From NCBI RefSeq assembly GCF_004015795.1, contig NZ_ML137218.1, positions 1,525,811-1,589,810 of the forward strand: a stretch of 64,000 nt of DNA. The letters are read 5' to 3'. The notes below the pieces were generated by a model. That model saw nothing but the letters and a program-made list of their open reading frames with translations. It did no database searches and was not told the DNA's origin. Below, in pieces: positions 1 to 10,341 of the stretch (position 1 is its first letter; every line of letters starts with the position of its first letter). This DNA is from Falsirhodobacter deserti (GTDB lineage: Bacteria > Pseudomonadota > Alphaproteobacteria > Rhodobacterales > Rhodobacteraceae). A program made the position numbers and the translations under genes.

Positions 1-75
1 CAGTGGACGAAAACCGTTCAGGCCATCCTTGGCACGACAAACGCGGCCAACTCGGTCACCAGAGTCGGTAGGTGA
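1..75 (+). CDS. 3' end of an unidentified upstream gene (partial)
   Basis: An open frame enters from the left edge and stops at TGA 73-75, leaving 24 residues (ending NSVTRVGR). Its stop overlaps the GTG start of kpsC as GTGA, the coupling used repeatedly elsewhere in this window, which is the main reason to think it is real. In capsule clusters the neighbour of kpsC is often kpsS or another export gene, but too little is present to identify the protein. Confidence 0.4.
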   Translation, partial: QWTKTVQAILGTTNAANSVTRVGR

Positions 76-2030
76 CGCCAAGGCGCTTGTTCTTCTACAA
101 TGCGGGTCTGCTTCGGCAGGCCCGCATTCGTCGTATCCTGCAACTGGCGGGGTACGAATTGCGGATCGGCCTTCCTGGCCCCGAAGATGCCGTTGTGGTC
201 TGGGGGCACAGCCCCGTTGCACGGCGGGGCGAGGCGGCGGCACGGGCCCGCGGTGTGCCCCTGCTGCGGCTGGAGGATGCCTTCCTCCGCTCTGTCCATC
301 CCGGTCGGGCGCGTCGCTGCGGTCCACTTGGCGTGTTTCTGGACAACACGGTGCATTTCGATGCCAGCCGCCGGTCGTCCATCGAAGCGGCCCTGCACGA
401 ACCTGCGGAACCTGACCTTCTGGCCCGTGCGGAGGAAGGTATTGCGCGCCTGCGGGCACTGGATCTTAGCAAGTACAACAGTTTCGATCCCGATGCGGCG
501 CTGCCCGCCCCGGGTTTCGTGCTGGTGGTCGATCAGGTGCGCGGCGATGCCTCCACCCGTGATGCCGGTGACGCCGCTTTCGCGCGGATGCTGGTGGCGG
601 CGCGGGAAGAACATCCCGGTATGCGAATAGTCGTCAAGGCCCATCCGGAAACGATTGGTGGCCTGCGCGGGGGCCATTTCAGCGATATCGAAACGCTGAC
701 CACCCCCGTGTCGCCATGGAAGCTGCTGGAGCGGGCACACGCTGTTTATACCGTCTCGTCGCAACTGGGCTTCGAGGCGATCCTTGCCGGTCACCGCCCC
801 CGGGTTTTCGGTACGCCCTTCTATGCCGGCTGGGGCCTGAGTGTTGACGAAGTGTCCTTCCCCCGACGCAGCGCACGCCCTTCGGTGCAGCAGCTTTTCG
901 CAGCCGCCATGATCCAGACGCCCTTGTGGCATGATCCGTGCCGCGACCGCCTTTGCACCTTCGAAGAGGCGGTGGACCAGCTTGAGGCGGAAACCCGCGC
1001 CTTCCGCGACGATCGCCACGGCCATGTCGCAACCGGCATGCGCTTGTGGAAACGGAACCGCCTGCAGGCCGTTTTCGGCGGGGAAAAGCCGCTGCGCTTC
1101 GTTCAGGATCCAGCCAAGGCTGCCGCCGAGGCGACCGATCGGGGTGCTGGCCTGCTGATCTGGGCTGGACGGGAACCGGCGGGCCTGTCTGCCCCCGTGA
1201 TCCGACGCGTGGAAGACGGCTTCCTACGCTCCAGGGGGTTGGGGGCGGAGCTGGTGCCCCCCCTTTCGCTGGTCGCCGATGATCTGGGGATCTACTACGA
1301 CCCCTCGCGCGAAAGCCGGTTGGAAAGGCTGATCCTCGCACCGCCGCCAGCGGGGGCCGAAGCTCGGATAGAACGGCTGATCGCAGCGCTGAAGGCGGGC
1401 GGGGTGTCGAAATACAACCTTGGCGGCGCGGTGCCCGACATGCCGCAAGGCCACCGCATCCTGATCCCCGGACAGGTGGAGGATGACGCCTCCATCCGCC
1501 TTGGCGGCGGCACCGTTCGGCGGAACGAGGATCTGCTGAAAGCGGCCCGCGCGGCGCATCCCGATGCCGTCCTCATCTACAAGCCGCACCCCGATGTGGA
1601 AGCTGGCCTGCGCCCCGGCGCGACCGAGGCACGCGACGCCGACATTATTGCGCGAAATGCCGACCCGATGGCGCTGGTTCTCTCCTGCCAGGAGGTCTGG
1701 ACCATGACCTCCCTTCTGGGCTTCGAGGCGCTGCTGCGCGGCCTGCAGGTGACCTGCCTTGGCGCCCCCTTCTATGCCGGCTGGGGCCTGACGCGCGATC
1801 TGGGGCCTGTTCCGTTCCGGCGCGCGCCGCGCCCCTTGTGGCAGGTGGCACATGCCGCGCTCATCGCCTATCCGCGATATTTCGATCCGGTCACCCGCCG
1901 CCCCTGCCCGCCCGAGGTGGTGGCGGAACGGCTGATCCACGGCACCATCCCCCGCCCCGGCCCCGGAAACCGGATGCTGGCCAAGGCGCAGGGGGCGCTG
2001 GCCAGCCGCGCCCATCTTTGGCGTCAGTAG
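72..2030 (+). CDS. kpsC: KpsC-like capsule lipid-linker beta-Kdo glycosyltransferase
   Basis: A 652-residue cytoplasmic protein of the capsule synthesis family (Pfam Capsule_synth; KpsC/LipA). KpsC-type enzymes build the beta-linked Kdo linker on phosphatidylglycerol to which exported capsular polysaccharide is attached. The internal duplication that marks the family is visible: EDAFLRS near residue 69 recurs as EDGFLRS near 380, SKYN occurs in both halves, and FYAGWGL occurs near 251 and 568. These are the two glycosyltransferase modules. The GTG start at 72 overlaps the upstream stop, so it is probably a late gene of a capsule operon lying to the left. Length fits the two-module form. The 3' end overlaps the convergent ldtR gene by 7 bp. 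Acceptor and linkage specificity cannot be read from the sequence. Confidence 0.9.
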   Translation: MTPRRLFFYNAGLLRQARIRRILQLAGYELRIGLPGPEDAVVVWGHSPVARRGEAAARARGVPLLRLEDAFLRSVHPGRARRCGPLGVFLDNTVHFDASRRSSIEAALHEPAEPDLLARAEEGIARLRALDLSKYNSFDPDAALPAPGFVLVVDQVRGDASTRDAGDAAFARMLVAAREEHPGMRIVVKAHPETIGGLRGGHFSDIETLTTPVSPWKLLERAHAVYTVSSQLGFEAILAGHRPRVFGTPFYAGWGLSVDEVSFPRRSARPSVQQLFAAAMIQTPLWHDPCRDRLCTFEEAVDQLEAETRAFRDDRHGHVATGMRLWKRNRLQAVFGGEKPLRFVQDPAKAAAEATDRGAGLLIWAGREPAGLSAPVIRRVEDGFLRSRGLGAELVPPLSLVADDLGIYYDPSRESRLERLILAPPPAGAEARIERLIAALKAGGVSKYNLGGAVPDMPQGHRILIPGQVEDDASIRLGGGTVRRNEDLLKAARAAHPDAVLIYKPHPDVEAGLRPGATEARDADIIARNADPMALVLSCQEVWTMTSLLGFEALLRGLQVTCLGAPFYAGWGLTRDLGPVPFRRAPRPLWQVAHAALIAYPRYFDPVTRRPCPPEVVAERLIHGTIPRPGPGNRMLAKAQGALASRAHLWRQ

Positions 2031-2521
2031 ATATAGCGGATCTGCTCGGTCCAGAACCGCTCCATCTTGCGAAGCGCACTGTTTGCATCTTCCAGCATGT
2101 CCAGCGTCAGCAGGCCGCGATCGTTCAGTCCGAAGACATGACGTTCGAGAAGCTGCGCCAGCCGTGCTCTGAGCTTCAATCCCTTGTCGGTCAGCCGCAC
2201 GCGCACCGAACGGCGATCAACCGCCGAACGTTCGTGATGCATGTATCCCAGATCCACCAGCTTGCGCAGGTTGTAGCTGACATTGGAGCCTTGATAGAAA
2301 CCGCGGCTTTTCAGCTCCCCCGCGGTGACTTCGTTGGCGCCGATGTTGAAAAGAAGCAACGCCTGCACGGAGTTGATTTCAAGAAGGCCGATCCTCTCGA
2401 ATTCATCCTTCACGACATCCAGCAACAGGCGGTGCATCCGTTCCACCAGGCTCAACGTTTCCAGATAGCTCGACAGCATGGCTGTTGCAGATCCATCGAT
2501 GAGCTCGGCGGACATATCCAT
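2024..2521 (-). CDS. ldtR: LdtR-type MarR-family transcriptional regulator
   Basis: A 165-residue winged-helix DNA-binding protein. A dimerisation helix (ETLSLVERMHRLLLDVVKDE) is followed by a MarR-type wHTH containing QGSNVSYNLRKLVDLGYM and the wing DRRSVRVRLTDKG, which matches the alphaproteobacterial LdtR group. In Liberibacter and rhizobia LdtR controls an L,D-transpeptidase and osmotic stress genes; the target here is not visible. The ATG at 2521 is chosen because GGAG lies 7 nt upstream; a GTG one codon upstream and an ATG two codons downstream are alternatives. It is convergent with kpsC, and sdhE lies upstream on the same strand about 60 bp away, so the two may be cotranscribed. Confidence 0.82.
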   Translation of the reverse strand: MDMSAELIDGSATAMLSSYLETLSLVERMHRLLLDVVKDEFERIGLLEINSVQALLLFNIGANEVTAGELKSRGFYQGSNVSYNLRKLVDLGYMHHERSAVDRRSVRVRLTDKGLKLRARLAQLLERHVFGLNDRGLLTLDMLEDANSALRKMERFWTEQIRYIY

Positions 2522-2584
2522 CACACGTCTCCATAATCACACGAACACATTCGGCAGAAATTGGAAACATATGGTAAATCGCCC

Positions 2585-2845
2585 TTATTTTCTGAAACGC
2601 TCCCGTGCGAAGACGGCGATTTCGGAAACAAGCGGTGCAATCGGTCCCTCTGGGATCGGCCGCTGGCCCAGCATCCAGGACAACAGATCCTGATCGTTTT
2701 CTTCCAGCAGCAGATCGTAAAGCTCTACCTTCTCTTGCGGAAGATTTTTCAGATTCGCATCGGACCACGGACCAAGAATCAGGTCCATTTCCTTCATGCC
2801 GCGTCGCCACGACCGCATCGACAGCCGCTTGAGCCGGTCATCCAT
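2585..2845 (-). CDS. sdhE: Succinate dehydrogenase assembly factor SdhE (DUF339/Sdh5)
   Basis: An 86-residue protein of the SdhE/Sdh5 family, which assists covalent flavinylation of the succinate dehydrogenase flavoprotein. The diagnostic RGxxE-type segment RSWRRGMKEMDLILG is at residues 12-26, followed by the acidic helical region LLEENDQDLLSWMLGQ. Length is typical. The ATG start has GGGAG about 7 nt upstream. It stands alone, divergent from the aminotransferase, and is not next to sdh genes; ldtR follows on the same strand. Confidence 0.9.
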   Translation of the reverse strand: MDDRLKRLSMRSWRRGMKEMDLILGPWSDANLKNLPQEKVELYDLLLEENDQDLLSWMLGQRPIPEGPIAPLVSEIAVFARERFRK

Positions 2846-2921
2846 TTCTTTTCTCCCTCTCCGGAGGCTTGATCGAAAATTGCGCTGACCCTAAGACGGT
2901 TGCGCGAAAACTTCAAATTGA

Positions 2922-4133
<1,212 letters not shown>

Positions 4134-4136
4134 GTA

Positions 4137-4544
4137 ATGGCCAAGCAATCCCCCGATCTTTATTTCCGCATTCGCGACAACGGCGCGCTCGTGTTCCGGC
4201 TGGACACGGAGAACCGCCACCGGCGTCTGGACATGGAGCATGTCGCGACGGTGAACATCGCCAAGGGCGAGTTCAAGAACCAGGGGGATCGCGTCCTGAC
4301 CGGGGACGAGGAAGAAGCGATCGGCGCGTGGATCACCGCGCGCCGCAGCCTTCTGGCCCTGCGCGAGATGGAAGCCATACGCACTGCGATGGAGCAGATG
4401 AACCTTGCCGCCCAGTGGGCGCAAAGCAAGGCGACGGATGAACAGCTTGATGCTGTTACCAACGATCTGCTGATGACGATGCACGATCTGCGTTCGGTCC
4501 TTGTGCGGCGCGCGGCCGAGCGTGCAAGGGATCCGAACGAATAA
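4137..4544 (+). CDS. Conserved-type hypothetical protein downstream of aspC
   Basis: A 135-residue soluble protein that I do not recognise as a named family. The N-terminal third looks beta-rich (LYFRIRDNGALVFRLD), and the rest is helical and charged (ALREMEAIRTAMEQMNLAAQWAQSK region). There is no signal peptide or membrane segment. Its ATG lies 3 bp after the aminotransferase stop, implying translational coupling. Codon use looks like the neighbours. It is convergent with thiN, with only 3 bp between the stops. Confidence 0.75.
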   Translation: MAKQSPDLYFRIRDNGALVFRLDTENRHRRLDMEHVATVNIAKGEFKNQGDRVLTGDEEEAIGAWITARRSLLALREMEAIRTAMEQMNLAAQWAQSKATDEQLDAVTNDLLMTMHDLRSVLVRRAAERARDPNE

Positions 4545-4547
4545 GCG

Positions 4548-5201
4548 TCAGGTGATCGCGCGGATCGCTGTGTCCAGCCGGTTGCGTGGCAGCATCACCA
4601 GCATTCCGGGCCTGTTGAAGGACAGTACCACATCCGGCGCCGCAACGGCATTGGAGGTGCCGATCCGTCCGTCAGGCGCAAGGGTCAGCCCGTCGATGGG
4701 CCACACCAGTCCTTCCGACCGTCCGGCGATGCGCGCCATCGGCACCAACGAGATCCGATCCCCCACTTTCAACCGCAGGTTGACAGTTTCGTGAACATGG
4801 AAGATTACATCCTGCGGCCCGACAAGGATGCAGGGCGGGCCGGAATGGCGCACCAATGCATTCAACACGGCAAACCCATGATCCACACGCGCACCCGCCA
4901 CACCCACCGCAAGAATAAGCGGCGCCTCCACATACCTCAGTGCCTTTTCGAAATCCGTGCTTTCCTGCTCGGCCACATGATGCAGACGGCCTGCCAGCCG
5001 CACCCGCGCACCATCCGAAATGGAGTCAAGATCGCCGATAACCGCCTCCGGCTCCATCCCTGCGGCAAGCGCCCGGTCGGCCCCGCCATCGGCCGCCACC
5101 AGAACGGGCGCACGTGCGGTGCAAAGCCGCAGATCACGTCGCGTCACCGGCCCGCCAGCCACAAGCGTTACAGCCTGCGATGATTGAACAATCCGCGTCA
5201 T
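4548..5201 (-). CDS. thiN: Thiamine diphosphokinase
   Basis: A 217-residue ThiN/TPK family enzyme, which transfers pyrophosphate from ATP to thiamine to give thiamine diphosphate. Signature segments are VTLVAGGPV at the N-terminus, VLVAADGGADRAL, the metal-binding VIGDLDS, the catalytic ESTDFEKAL motif, and a C-terminal beta domain ending in SFNRPGMLVML. Two adjacent ATGs (5204, 5201) fit the family start best. An ATG at 5228 would add a non-conserved extension, and none of the starts has a strong ribosome site. No TPP riboswitch is apparent upstream. Confidence 0.88.
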   Translation of the reverse strand: MTRIVQSSQAVTLVAGGPVTRRDLRLCTARAPVLVAADGGADRALAAGMEPEAVIGDLDSISDGARVRLAGRLHHVAEQESTDFEKALRYVEAPLILAVGVAGARVDHGFAVLNALVRHSGPPCILVGPQDVIFHVHETVNLRLKVGDRISLVPMARIAGRSEGLVWPIDGLTLAPDGRIGTSNAVAAPDVVLSFNRPGMLVMLPRNRLDTAIRAIT

Positions 5202-5321
5202 CATGCGAGTGAAGGGGCAACGCGCCATGAAGATGGCGAACGGACAGGTTCCATCCCTGAAGTGACCACGATCTGATTACCAACTTGCCGACCCGGATCG
5301 GGCCCGAGGGGCGGGCACCAT

Positions 5322-5963
5322 ATGAACGGACCGAAGAAAATCCTGACCGTCTCATACGGAACCTTCTCCTGCACTTTGGAGGGGTTTGATGATCCGTTCA
5401 ACACCATGAAGCAAGTTACCTCGCACTTCCGCACGCTTGCAGCAACCGACCCTACTTTCGGGGCGGCCCCGCAGGCGCGCGACGCCAAACCCACGCCCGA
5501 AGAAGCCGATCCTTCGGTGGACCGCCTGATCAAGGAAGCCGACAGCCAGATGAACGAGCCACGCGCCCAGCGACGCCAGCTGGCGATTCGCCACCTTCGC
5601 GATCTGGTGGCCACGCGCGCCGCCCACCGGCTGGACGGAACTGCGAATACCGCGCCCCGACGGACAAGGACCGAACCTGCCCCCGGCTCTACCGGCTTTG
5701 CCTGCCTTGCCGACCGGCTGGGCGCCGAAACCCCGCCCGAACTGGTGGAGGCCGCGGCCGTTTTCTCGGTGTGCATGGAACATCGCGCCACGTTCACGCG
5801 CCCGCAAATCCTGCGGCACGTGGCCAGTCTTGGCACGATCACGCATGAGGCGATGGTGGAAGCGTTCGAAGAACTTGTTGCGGTTGCGATCCTGGAAAAA
5901 CAGGATCGTAACCGCTTCGCCCTCACCTCCCGCTCGGTCTTTCTGCGAGAGATGAGGGGCTGA
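5322..5963 (+). CDS. Short member of the Rhodobacterales '[11 protein letters not shown]' family, function unknown
   Basis: A 213-residue protein. The N-terminus ([20 protein letters not shown], then a segment on [23 protein letters not shown]) matches, as I recall it, a conserved start of Rhodobacterales proteins that are usually much longer and variously misannotated. The C-terminal ~85 residues (from [21 protein letters not shown], through [11 protein letters not shown], to FALTSRSVF) look like a small winged-helix-type domain, also conserved in the family. The linker between them is low-complexity, charged and short. No transmembrane segment or signal peptide is seen. It may be a regulator or scaffold, but function is not known. 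It is convergent with purA, 7 bp between stops. Confidence 0.72.
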   Translation: MNGPKKILTVSYGTFSCTLEGFDDPFNTMKQVTSHFRTLAATDPTFGAAPQARDAKPTPEEADPSVDRLIKEADSQMNEPRAQRRQLAIRHLRDLVATRAAHRLDGTANTAPRRTRTEPAPGSTGFACLADRLGAETPPELVEAAAVFSVCMEHRATFTRPQILRHVASLGTITHEAMVEAFEELVAVAILEKQDRNRFALTSRSVFLREMRG

Positions 5964-5970
5964 TCGCGGA

Positions 5971-7263
5971 TCAGTCCGCGAAGGGGTCCGTCACAAGGAT
6001 CGTGTCGTCCCGCTCGGGGGAGGTGGAGAGCAGCGCGACGGGGCACTGGATCAGCTCCTCGATCCGGCGCACATACTTGATCGCGGCTGCGGGCAGATCG
6101 TTCCACGAACGGGCGCCGGCGGTCGATTCGCTCCACCCGTCCATTTCTTCGTAAACGGGGGTGCAACGCGCCTGCTGGTCCGCCGCGATGGGGAGATAGT
6201 CCAGCTTCTGGCCATCCAGTTCATAACCGGTACAGATCTTCAGCGTCTTGAAACCGTCCAGAACGTCCAGCTTCGTCAGCGCGATGCCGGACACGCCCGA
6301 GGTGGCGCAGGTCTGACGCACCAGAACCGCATCGAACCAGCCGCAGCGGCGCTTGCGCCCCGTCACGGTGCCGAATTCATGCCCACGCTCGCCCAGACGC
6401 TGGCCATCATCGTCGTTCAGCTCTGCGGGGAACGGGCCTTCGCCCACGCGGGTGGTATAGGCTTTGACGATGCCCAGAACAAAATCGATGGAATTGGGGC
6501 CAAGGCCCGTTCCCGTCGCCGCCTGACCCGCGATCACGTTGGAGGAGGTGACATAGGGATAGGTGCCGAAATCGATGTCCAGCAGCGCGCCCTGCGCCCC
6601 TTCGAACAGGATGCGCTTGCCGGCGCGGCGGGATTCGTTCAGCACCTTCCAGACGGGTGCCGCATAGGGCAGCACCTGCACCGCGATTTCCCGCAAGGCG
6701 GCCAGCAGCGCATCGCGATCCACCGGCTCCATCCCAAGGCCGCGGCGCAGCGCATCATGATGTACCAGCGCACGATCGACCCGCAGTTCCAGCGTGGCAT
6801 CATCGGCCAGATCGGCCACGCGGATGGCACGGCGGCCAACCTTGTCCTCATAGGCCGGGCCGATGCCGCGGCCCGTGGTGCCGATCTTGGCAACCGAAGC
6901 CTGCGATTCCCGGGCGCGGTCCAGCTCGCCATGCAGCGGCAGGATCAGCGGCGCGTTTTCCGCGATCAGCAGGTTTTCCGGGGTGATTTCCACACCCTGC
7001 CCGCGCAGCTTCTCGATCTCGCTCACAAGGTGCCACGGGTCCAGCACGACGCCGTTCCCGATGACGGAGATCTTGCCACCGCGCACGATGCCCGCAGGCA
7101 GCAGCGACAGCTTGAACGCCTTTTCGCCGATGACCAGCGTGTGGCCGGCATTGTGACCGCCCTGACAACGCGCGATGACATCCGCGCGCTCGCTGAGCCA
7201 GTCAACGATCTTGCCTTTTCCTTCGTCGCCCCACTGGGCGCCGACGACGACGACATTGGCCAT
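5971..7263 (-). CDS. purA: Adenylosuccinate synthetase
   Basis: A 430-residue PurA, which makes adenylosuccinate from IMP, aspartate and GTP in AMP synthesis. The P-loop GDEGKGK is at residues 12-18 with the catalytic aspartate, and GGHNAGHT with the catalytic histidine is near residue 41. The GTP-binding end includes TKLDVLDG. Full family length. It is a single gene, divergent from the carboxypeptidase with about 150 bp between them. purD and purF lie far away in the window. Confidence 0.97.
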   Translation of the reverse strand: MANVVVVGAQWGDEGKGKIVDWLSERADVIARCQGGHNAGHTLVIGEKAFKLSLLPAGIVRGGKISVIGNGVVLDPWHLVSEIEKLRGQGVEITPENLLIAENAPLILPLHGELDRARESQASVAKIGTTGRGIGPAYEDKVGRRAIRVADLADDATLELRVDRALVHHDALRRGLGMEPVDRDALLAALREIAVQVLPYAAPVWKVLNESRRAGKRILFEGAQGALLDIDFGTYPYVTSSNVIAGQAATGTGLGPNSIDFVLGIVKAYTTRVGEGPFPAELNDDDGQRLGERGHEFGTVTGRKRRCGWFDAVLVRQTCATSGVSGIALTKLDVLDGFKTLKICTGYELDGQKLDYLPIAADQQARCTPVYEEMDGWSESTAGARSWNDLPAAAIKYVRRIEELIQCPVALLSTSPERDDTILVTDPFAD

Positions 7264-7417
7264 ATGGCGGTCCTTTCCGGTCCTTGGTCAAACCGTGCGT
7301 GTCATAGCCGCTGGCGGCCCCAACGGAAACCCCTAACGCAAGCGTGGCTTCCCTCGGCCGCGATCCGCTTCTATGCTTTGCGCGCGCAAGAACTGACTGC
7401 CCTGGGGAACCGATACA

Positions 7418-8593
7418 ATGAAACGGCTGATGCTCGCCCTCCTGATGACCGCCGTGCCGGCCCTTGGCCACGCGTTCGACACGCGTGCCAGCTCGGCCTG
7501 GGTTTATGACATGACCACGCACACCGTGCTTCTGGACAAGAATGCCCATGTGCCGGAACACCCGGCTTCCATGTCCAAGCTCATGACGCTGAACATGCTG
7601 TTCGAGGCGCTGCACGAAGGCCGCGTGACGATGGACACCACCTTCCCCGTTTCGGAAAAGGCATGGCGGATGGGCGGGTCGAAGATGTTCGTCAAACCCG
7701 ATGACCGCCCCACGGTGGAAGAACTGATCCACGGCATCATCGTGAACTCGGGCAACGATGCCTGCGTCGTGGTCGCCGAAGGACTTGGCGGCACCGAGGA
7801 ACATTTCGCCGAGATGATGAACGAACGGGCCGCCCAGCTCGGCCTGAACGATTCCCATTTCGCCAATTCCTCGGGCTGGCCGCATCCCGACCACCTGATG
7901 TCGATGCATGATCTGGGTGTGCTGGCCGTGCGCCTGATTACCGAATTCCCTGAACTTTACCAGAACTTCGCCGTCCGCTCGTTCGACTACAAGAACCGCG
8001 TGCCCGCAAACTCCCAGAACCGCAACCCGCTGCTGGATATCCGCGCGGGCGATTGGCAGGCCGACGGGCTGAAGACGGGCCATACCGAACAGTCGGGCTA
8101 TGGCCTTGTGGGATCGGCCGAATCCAGAACCGACGGGCGGCGCATCGTGTTCGTGCTGAACGGCCTGCAAAGCAATGCGGACCGCGCAACCGAGGCCGAG
8201 GCCATCGCCAACTTCGCCTTCCGCCAGTTCGCACAGAAAAGCGTGATCCAGCCGGGCCAGCGCGTCGGCGCCGCCGATGTCTGGATGGGCGAAGCCACGC
8301 AGGTTGGCCTTGTCGCCCCCCAGGAGGTGAAGCTGCTGGTGCCCGTGCAGTCGCAGGACCAGATCACCGCCGAGATCGTTTATACCGGCCCCGTGCAGGC
8401 CCCCGTCGCCAAGGGGCAGGAACTGGCGCAGATGCATATTCGCGTGCCCGGCATGAATGACCAGACGATCGCGCTTGTGGCGGAAACCGACGTGCCCGCA
8501 GGCGGCTTTGGCACACGCCTGATGACCGCCGCGCGCGTTCTGGCCGACCGCTTCCTTGCGGCCGACACTGCTGGCGGGCAATCCGCCTCGTGA
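7418..8593 (+). CDS. dacC: D-alanyl-D-alanine carboxypeptidase (PBP5/6 family, S11)
   Basis: A 391-residue periplasmic penicillin-binding protein that trims the terminal D-Ala of peptidoglycan pentapeptides. It has a signal peptide (residues 1-19, hydrophobic core LMLALLMTAVPALG), the active-site SMSK at residues 51-54, SGN near 111, and LKTG near 219. A C-terminal PBP5-type beta domain follows. Any amphipathic C-terminal anchor is weak. Its stop overlaps the tmk start as GTGA, so it opens a six-gene operon. The symbol dacC is used loosely; dacA or dacD would be equally defensible. Confidence 0.93.
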   Translation: MKRLMLALLMTAVPALGHAFDTRASSAWVYDMTTHTVLLDKNAHVPEHPASMSKLMTLNMLFEALHEGRVTMDTTFPVSEKAWRMGGSKMFVKPDDRPTVEELIHGIIVNSGNDACVVVAEGLGGTEEHFAEMMNERAAQLGLNDSHFANSSGWPHPDHLMSMHDLGVLAVRLITEFPELYQNFAVRSFDYKNRVPANSQNRNPLLDIRAGDWQADGLKTGHTEQSGYGLVGSAESRTDGRRIVFVLNGLQSNADRATEAEAIANFAFRQFAQKSVIQPGQRVGAADVWMGEATQVGLVAPQEVKLLVPVQSQDQITAEIVYTGPVQAPVAKGQELAQMHIRVPGMNDQTIALVAETDVPAGGFGTRLMTAARVLADRFLAADTAGGQSAS

Positions 8594-9210
8594 CCCGCCG
8601 GGGCGTATTTCTCAGCTTCGAAGGGATCGACGGGTCGGGCAAATCCACGCAGGCGCGCGCGCTGGCAGAAAGCCTGCGGTCGCGCGGCCATCACGTGACC
8701 CTGACGCGCGAACCCGGCGGCAGCGAGGGGGCGGAACAGATCCGCCGCCTCGTGCTGGAGGGGGACCCCGACCGCTGGTCCGCAATGACCGAGCTGCTGC
8801 TGTTCACCGCGGCGCGGCGCGACCACCTGGAAAAGACCATCCTTCCGGCGCTGGAGGCGGGCGGGATCGTCATATCCGACCGTTTCGCCGACAGCACGCG
8901 GATGTACCAGGGCCTGCGCGGGGGACTGTCCGAACAAACCGACCTGCTGCACCGCACCATGATCGGCACCGAGCCGGACATGACCTTCCTGATCGACATT
9001 GATCCCGCCCTTGGTCTTGCCCGCGCCCGTACCCGCGGGGGAGAGCAGCGGTTCGAGGATATGGGCCTGCCGCTGCAACAGGCGATGCGCGACGGTTTCC
9101 TGCAGCTTGCGCAGGCCGGCCGTTTCCGCGTGATCGACGGGGGCCGCGATGCCGATGCCGTGGCGGCGGATGTGCTGGCGGCAGCGCTGGCGCATCTGGA
9201 CAGCGCATAG
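8590..9210 (+). CDS. tmk: Thymidylate kinase
   Basis: A 206-residue dTMP kinase (dTMP + ATP to dTDP + ADP). The P-loop FEGIDGSGKST is at residues 10-20, the DR(F/Y) motif of the family appears as DRFADST, and the LID region follows ARARTRGGEQRFE. The GTG start overlaps the upstream stop by 4 bp. The tmk-holB order is common in bacteria and supports both calls. Confidence 0.96.
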   Translation: MTRRGVFLSFEGIDGSGKSTQARALAESLRSRGHHVTLTREPGGSEGAEQIRRLVLEGDPDRWSAMTELLLFTAARRDHLEKTILPALEAGGIVISDRFADSTRMYQGLRGGLSEQTDLLHRTMIGTEPDMTFLIDIDPALGLARARTRGGEQRFEDMGLPLQQAMRDGFLQLAQAGRFRVIDGGRDADAVAADVLAAALAHLDSA

Positions 9211-9240
9211 AAGTTTCCCTCGCCACGCGGCGAACAAGGT

Positions 9241-10341
9241 ATGACCATGGCCGAAACCGAGCTTCCCGAACCCGACCGCGTTGAGGGTGCCCCCCATCCC
9301 CGCGAAACGCCGATGCTGTTTGGCCATTCCGCGGCCGAGGCGGCGTTTCTTGACGCCCACCGTTCGGGACGGCTGCATCACGGCTGGCTGATCACCGGGC
9401 CGCGCGGCGTGGGCAAGGCCACCCTTGCATGGCGGATCGCACGGTTCCTTCTGGCGCAGGATGGCAGCTCCGGCATGGATGTGCCGCCCGACCATCCCGT
9501 GGCTCGCCGCATCGCCGCCCTGTCCGAACCGCGCCTGTTCCTGCTGCGGCGGGGGGCGAATGCCACCGGATCGGCCCTTTCCGCCGATATCCGCGTGGAC
9601 GAGGTGCGGAAGATGAAGACCTTCTTCACCCTTTCGGCCGCCGATGGCGGGCGGCGCGTCGCCATCGTGGACGCGGCCGATGAACTTGCCCCGGCCGGTG
9701 CCAACGCCATCCTGAAACTGCTGGAGGAACCGCCGGCCGGCGTCACCCTGATCCTGATCAGCCACCAGCCGCAGCGCCTTCTGCCCACCATCCGCTCTCG
9801 TTGCCGCGAGTTGCGGCTGGGCGCGCTGACGCCCGATCAGATGCGCGACGCGCTGGCGCAGGCGGGGGCCGAAGTGGACGATCCGGTGCCGCTGGCCGAA
9901 CTCGGCGGCGGCTCTGTGGGCGAGGCCGTGCGCCTGCTGAACGTGGGCGGCCTTGGGCTTTACCAGCAGCTGGTGGATCTGCTGGGCACCCTGCCCCGCA
10001 TGGATCGTGGCCGCGCACTGGCGCTGGCCGAAAGCGGTGCGGGCCGTGGGGCCGAAGCCCGCTTCGACATGATCGTGGGGCTGGTGGACCGCCTCCTTGC
10101 GCGAATGGCGCGGGCCGGCACCCTTGGCCAGCTTCCGCCCGAAGCCGCAAGGGGCGAGGCGGACGTGATCGAACGCCTGTCCCCCGATCCCCTGTCCGCC
10201 CGCCAATGGGCCGAACTTCAGCAAACCCTTGGCCTGCGTGCACGGCGCGGGCGGGCGGTCAACCTTGACCCTGCCGCCCTTCTTATGGATATGTTCCTCA
10301 GAATCGACGAGACGGCGGCCCTGGTCGCCCGCAATCAATGA
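9241..10341 (+). CDS. holB: DNA polymerase III subunit delta' (clamp loader)
   Basis: A 366-residue AAA+ clamp-loader subunit. The N-terminal ~25 residues are an acidic/proline tail. The P-loop-like GPRGVGKA follows near residues 53-60, then IVDAADELAPAGANAILKLLEEPP (Walker B/SRC region) and IRSRCREL (the SRC motif). The four-cysteine zinc module of E. coli delta' is not obvious. It sits downstream of tmk, and its stop overlaps the tatD start as ATGA. Confidence 0.92.
   Translation: MTMAETELPEPDRVEGAPHPRETPMLFGHSAAEAAFLDAHRSGRLHHGWLITGPRGVGKATLAWRIARFLLAQDGSSGMDVPPDHPVARRIAALSEPRLFLLRRGANATGSALSADIRVDEVRKMKTFFTLSAADGGRRVAIVDAADELAPAGANAILKLLEEPPAGVTLILISHQPQRLLPTIRSRCRELRLGALTPDQMRDALAQAGAEVDDPVPLAELGGGSVGEAVRLLNVGGLGLYQQLVDLLGTLPRMDRGRALALAESGAGRGAEARFDMIVGLVDRLLARMARAGTLGQLPPEAARGEADVIERLSPDPLSARQWAELQQTLGLRARRGRAVNLDPAALLMDMFLRIDETAALVARNQ

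Noticed and set aside
5202-5321. TPP riboswitch upstream of thiN
   Set aside because: No CTGAGA-type thi-box or matching stems are visible.
8380-10338. Open frame of 652 codons on the minus strand opposite tmk/holB
   Set aside because: Same compositional artefact; plus-strand genes carry all motifs and overlaps.
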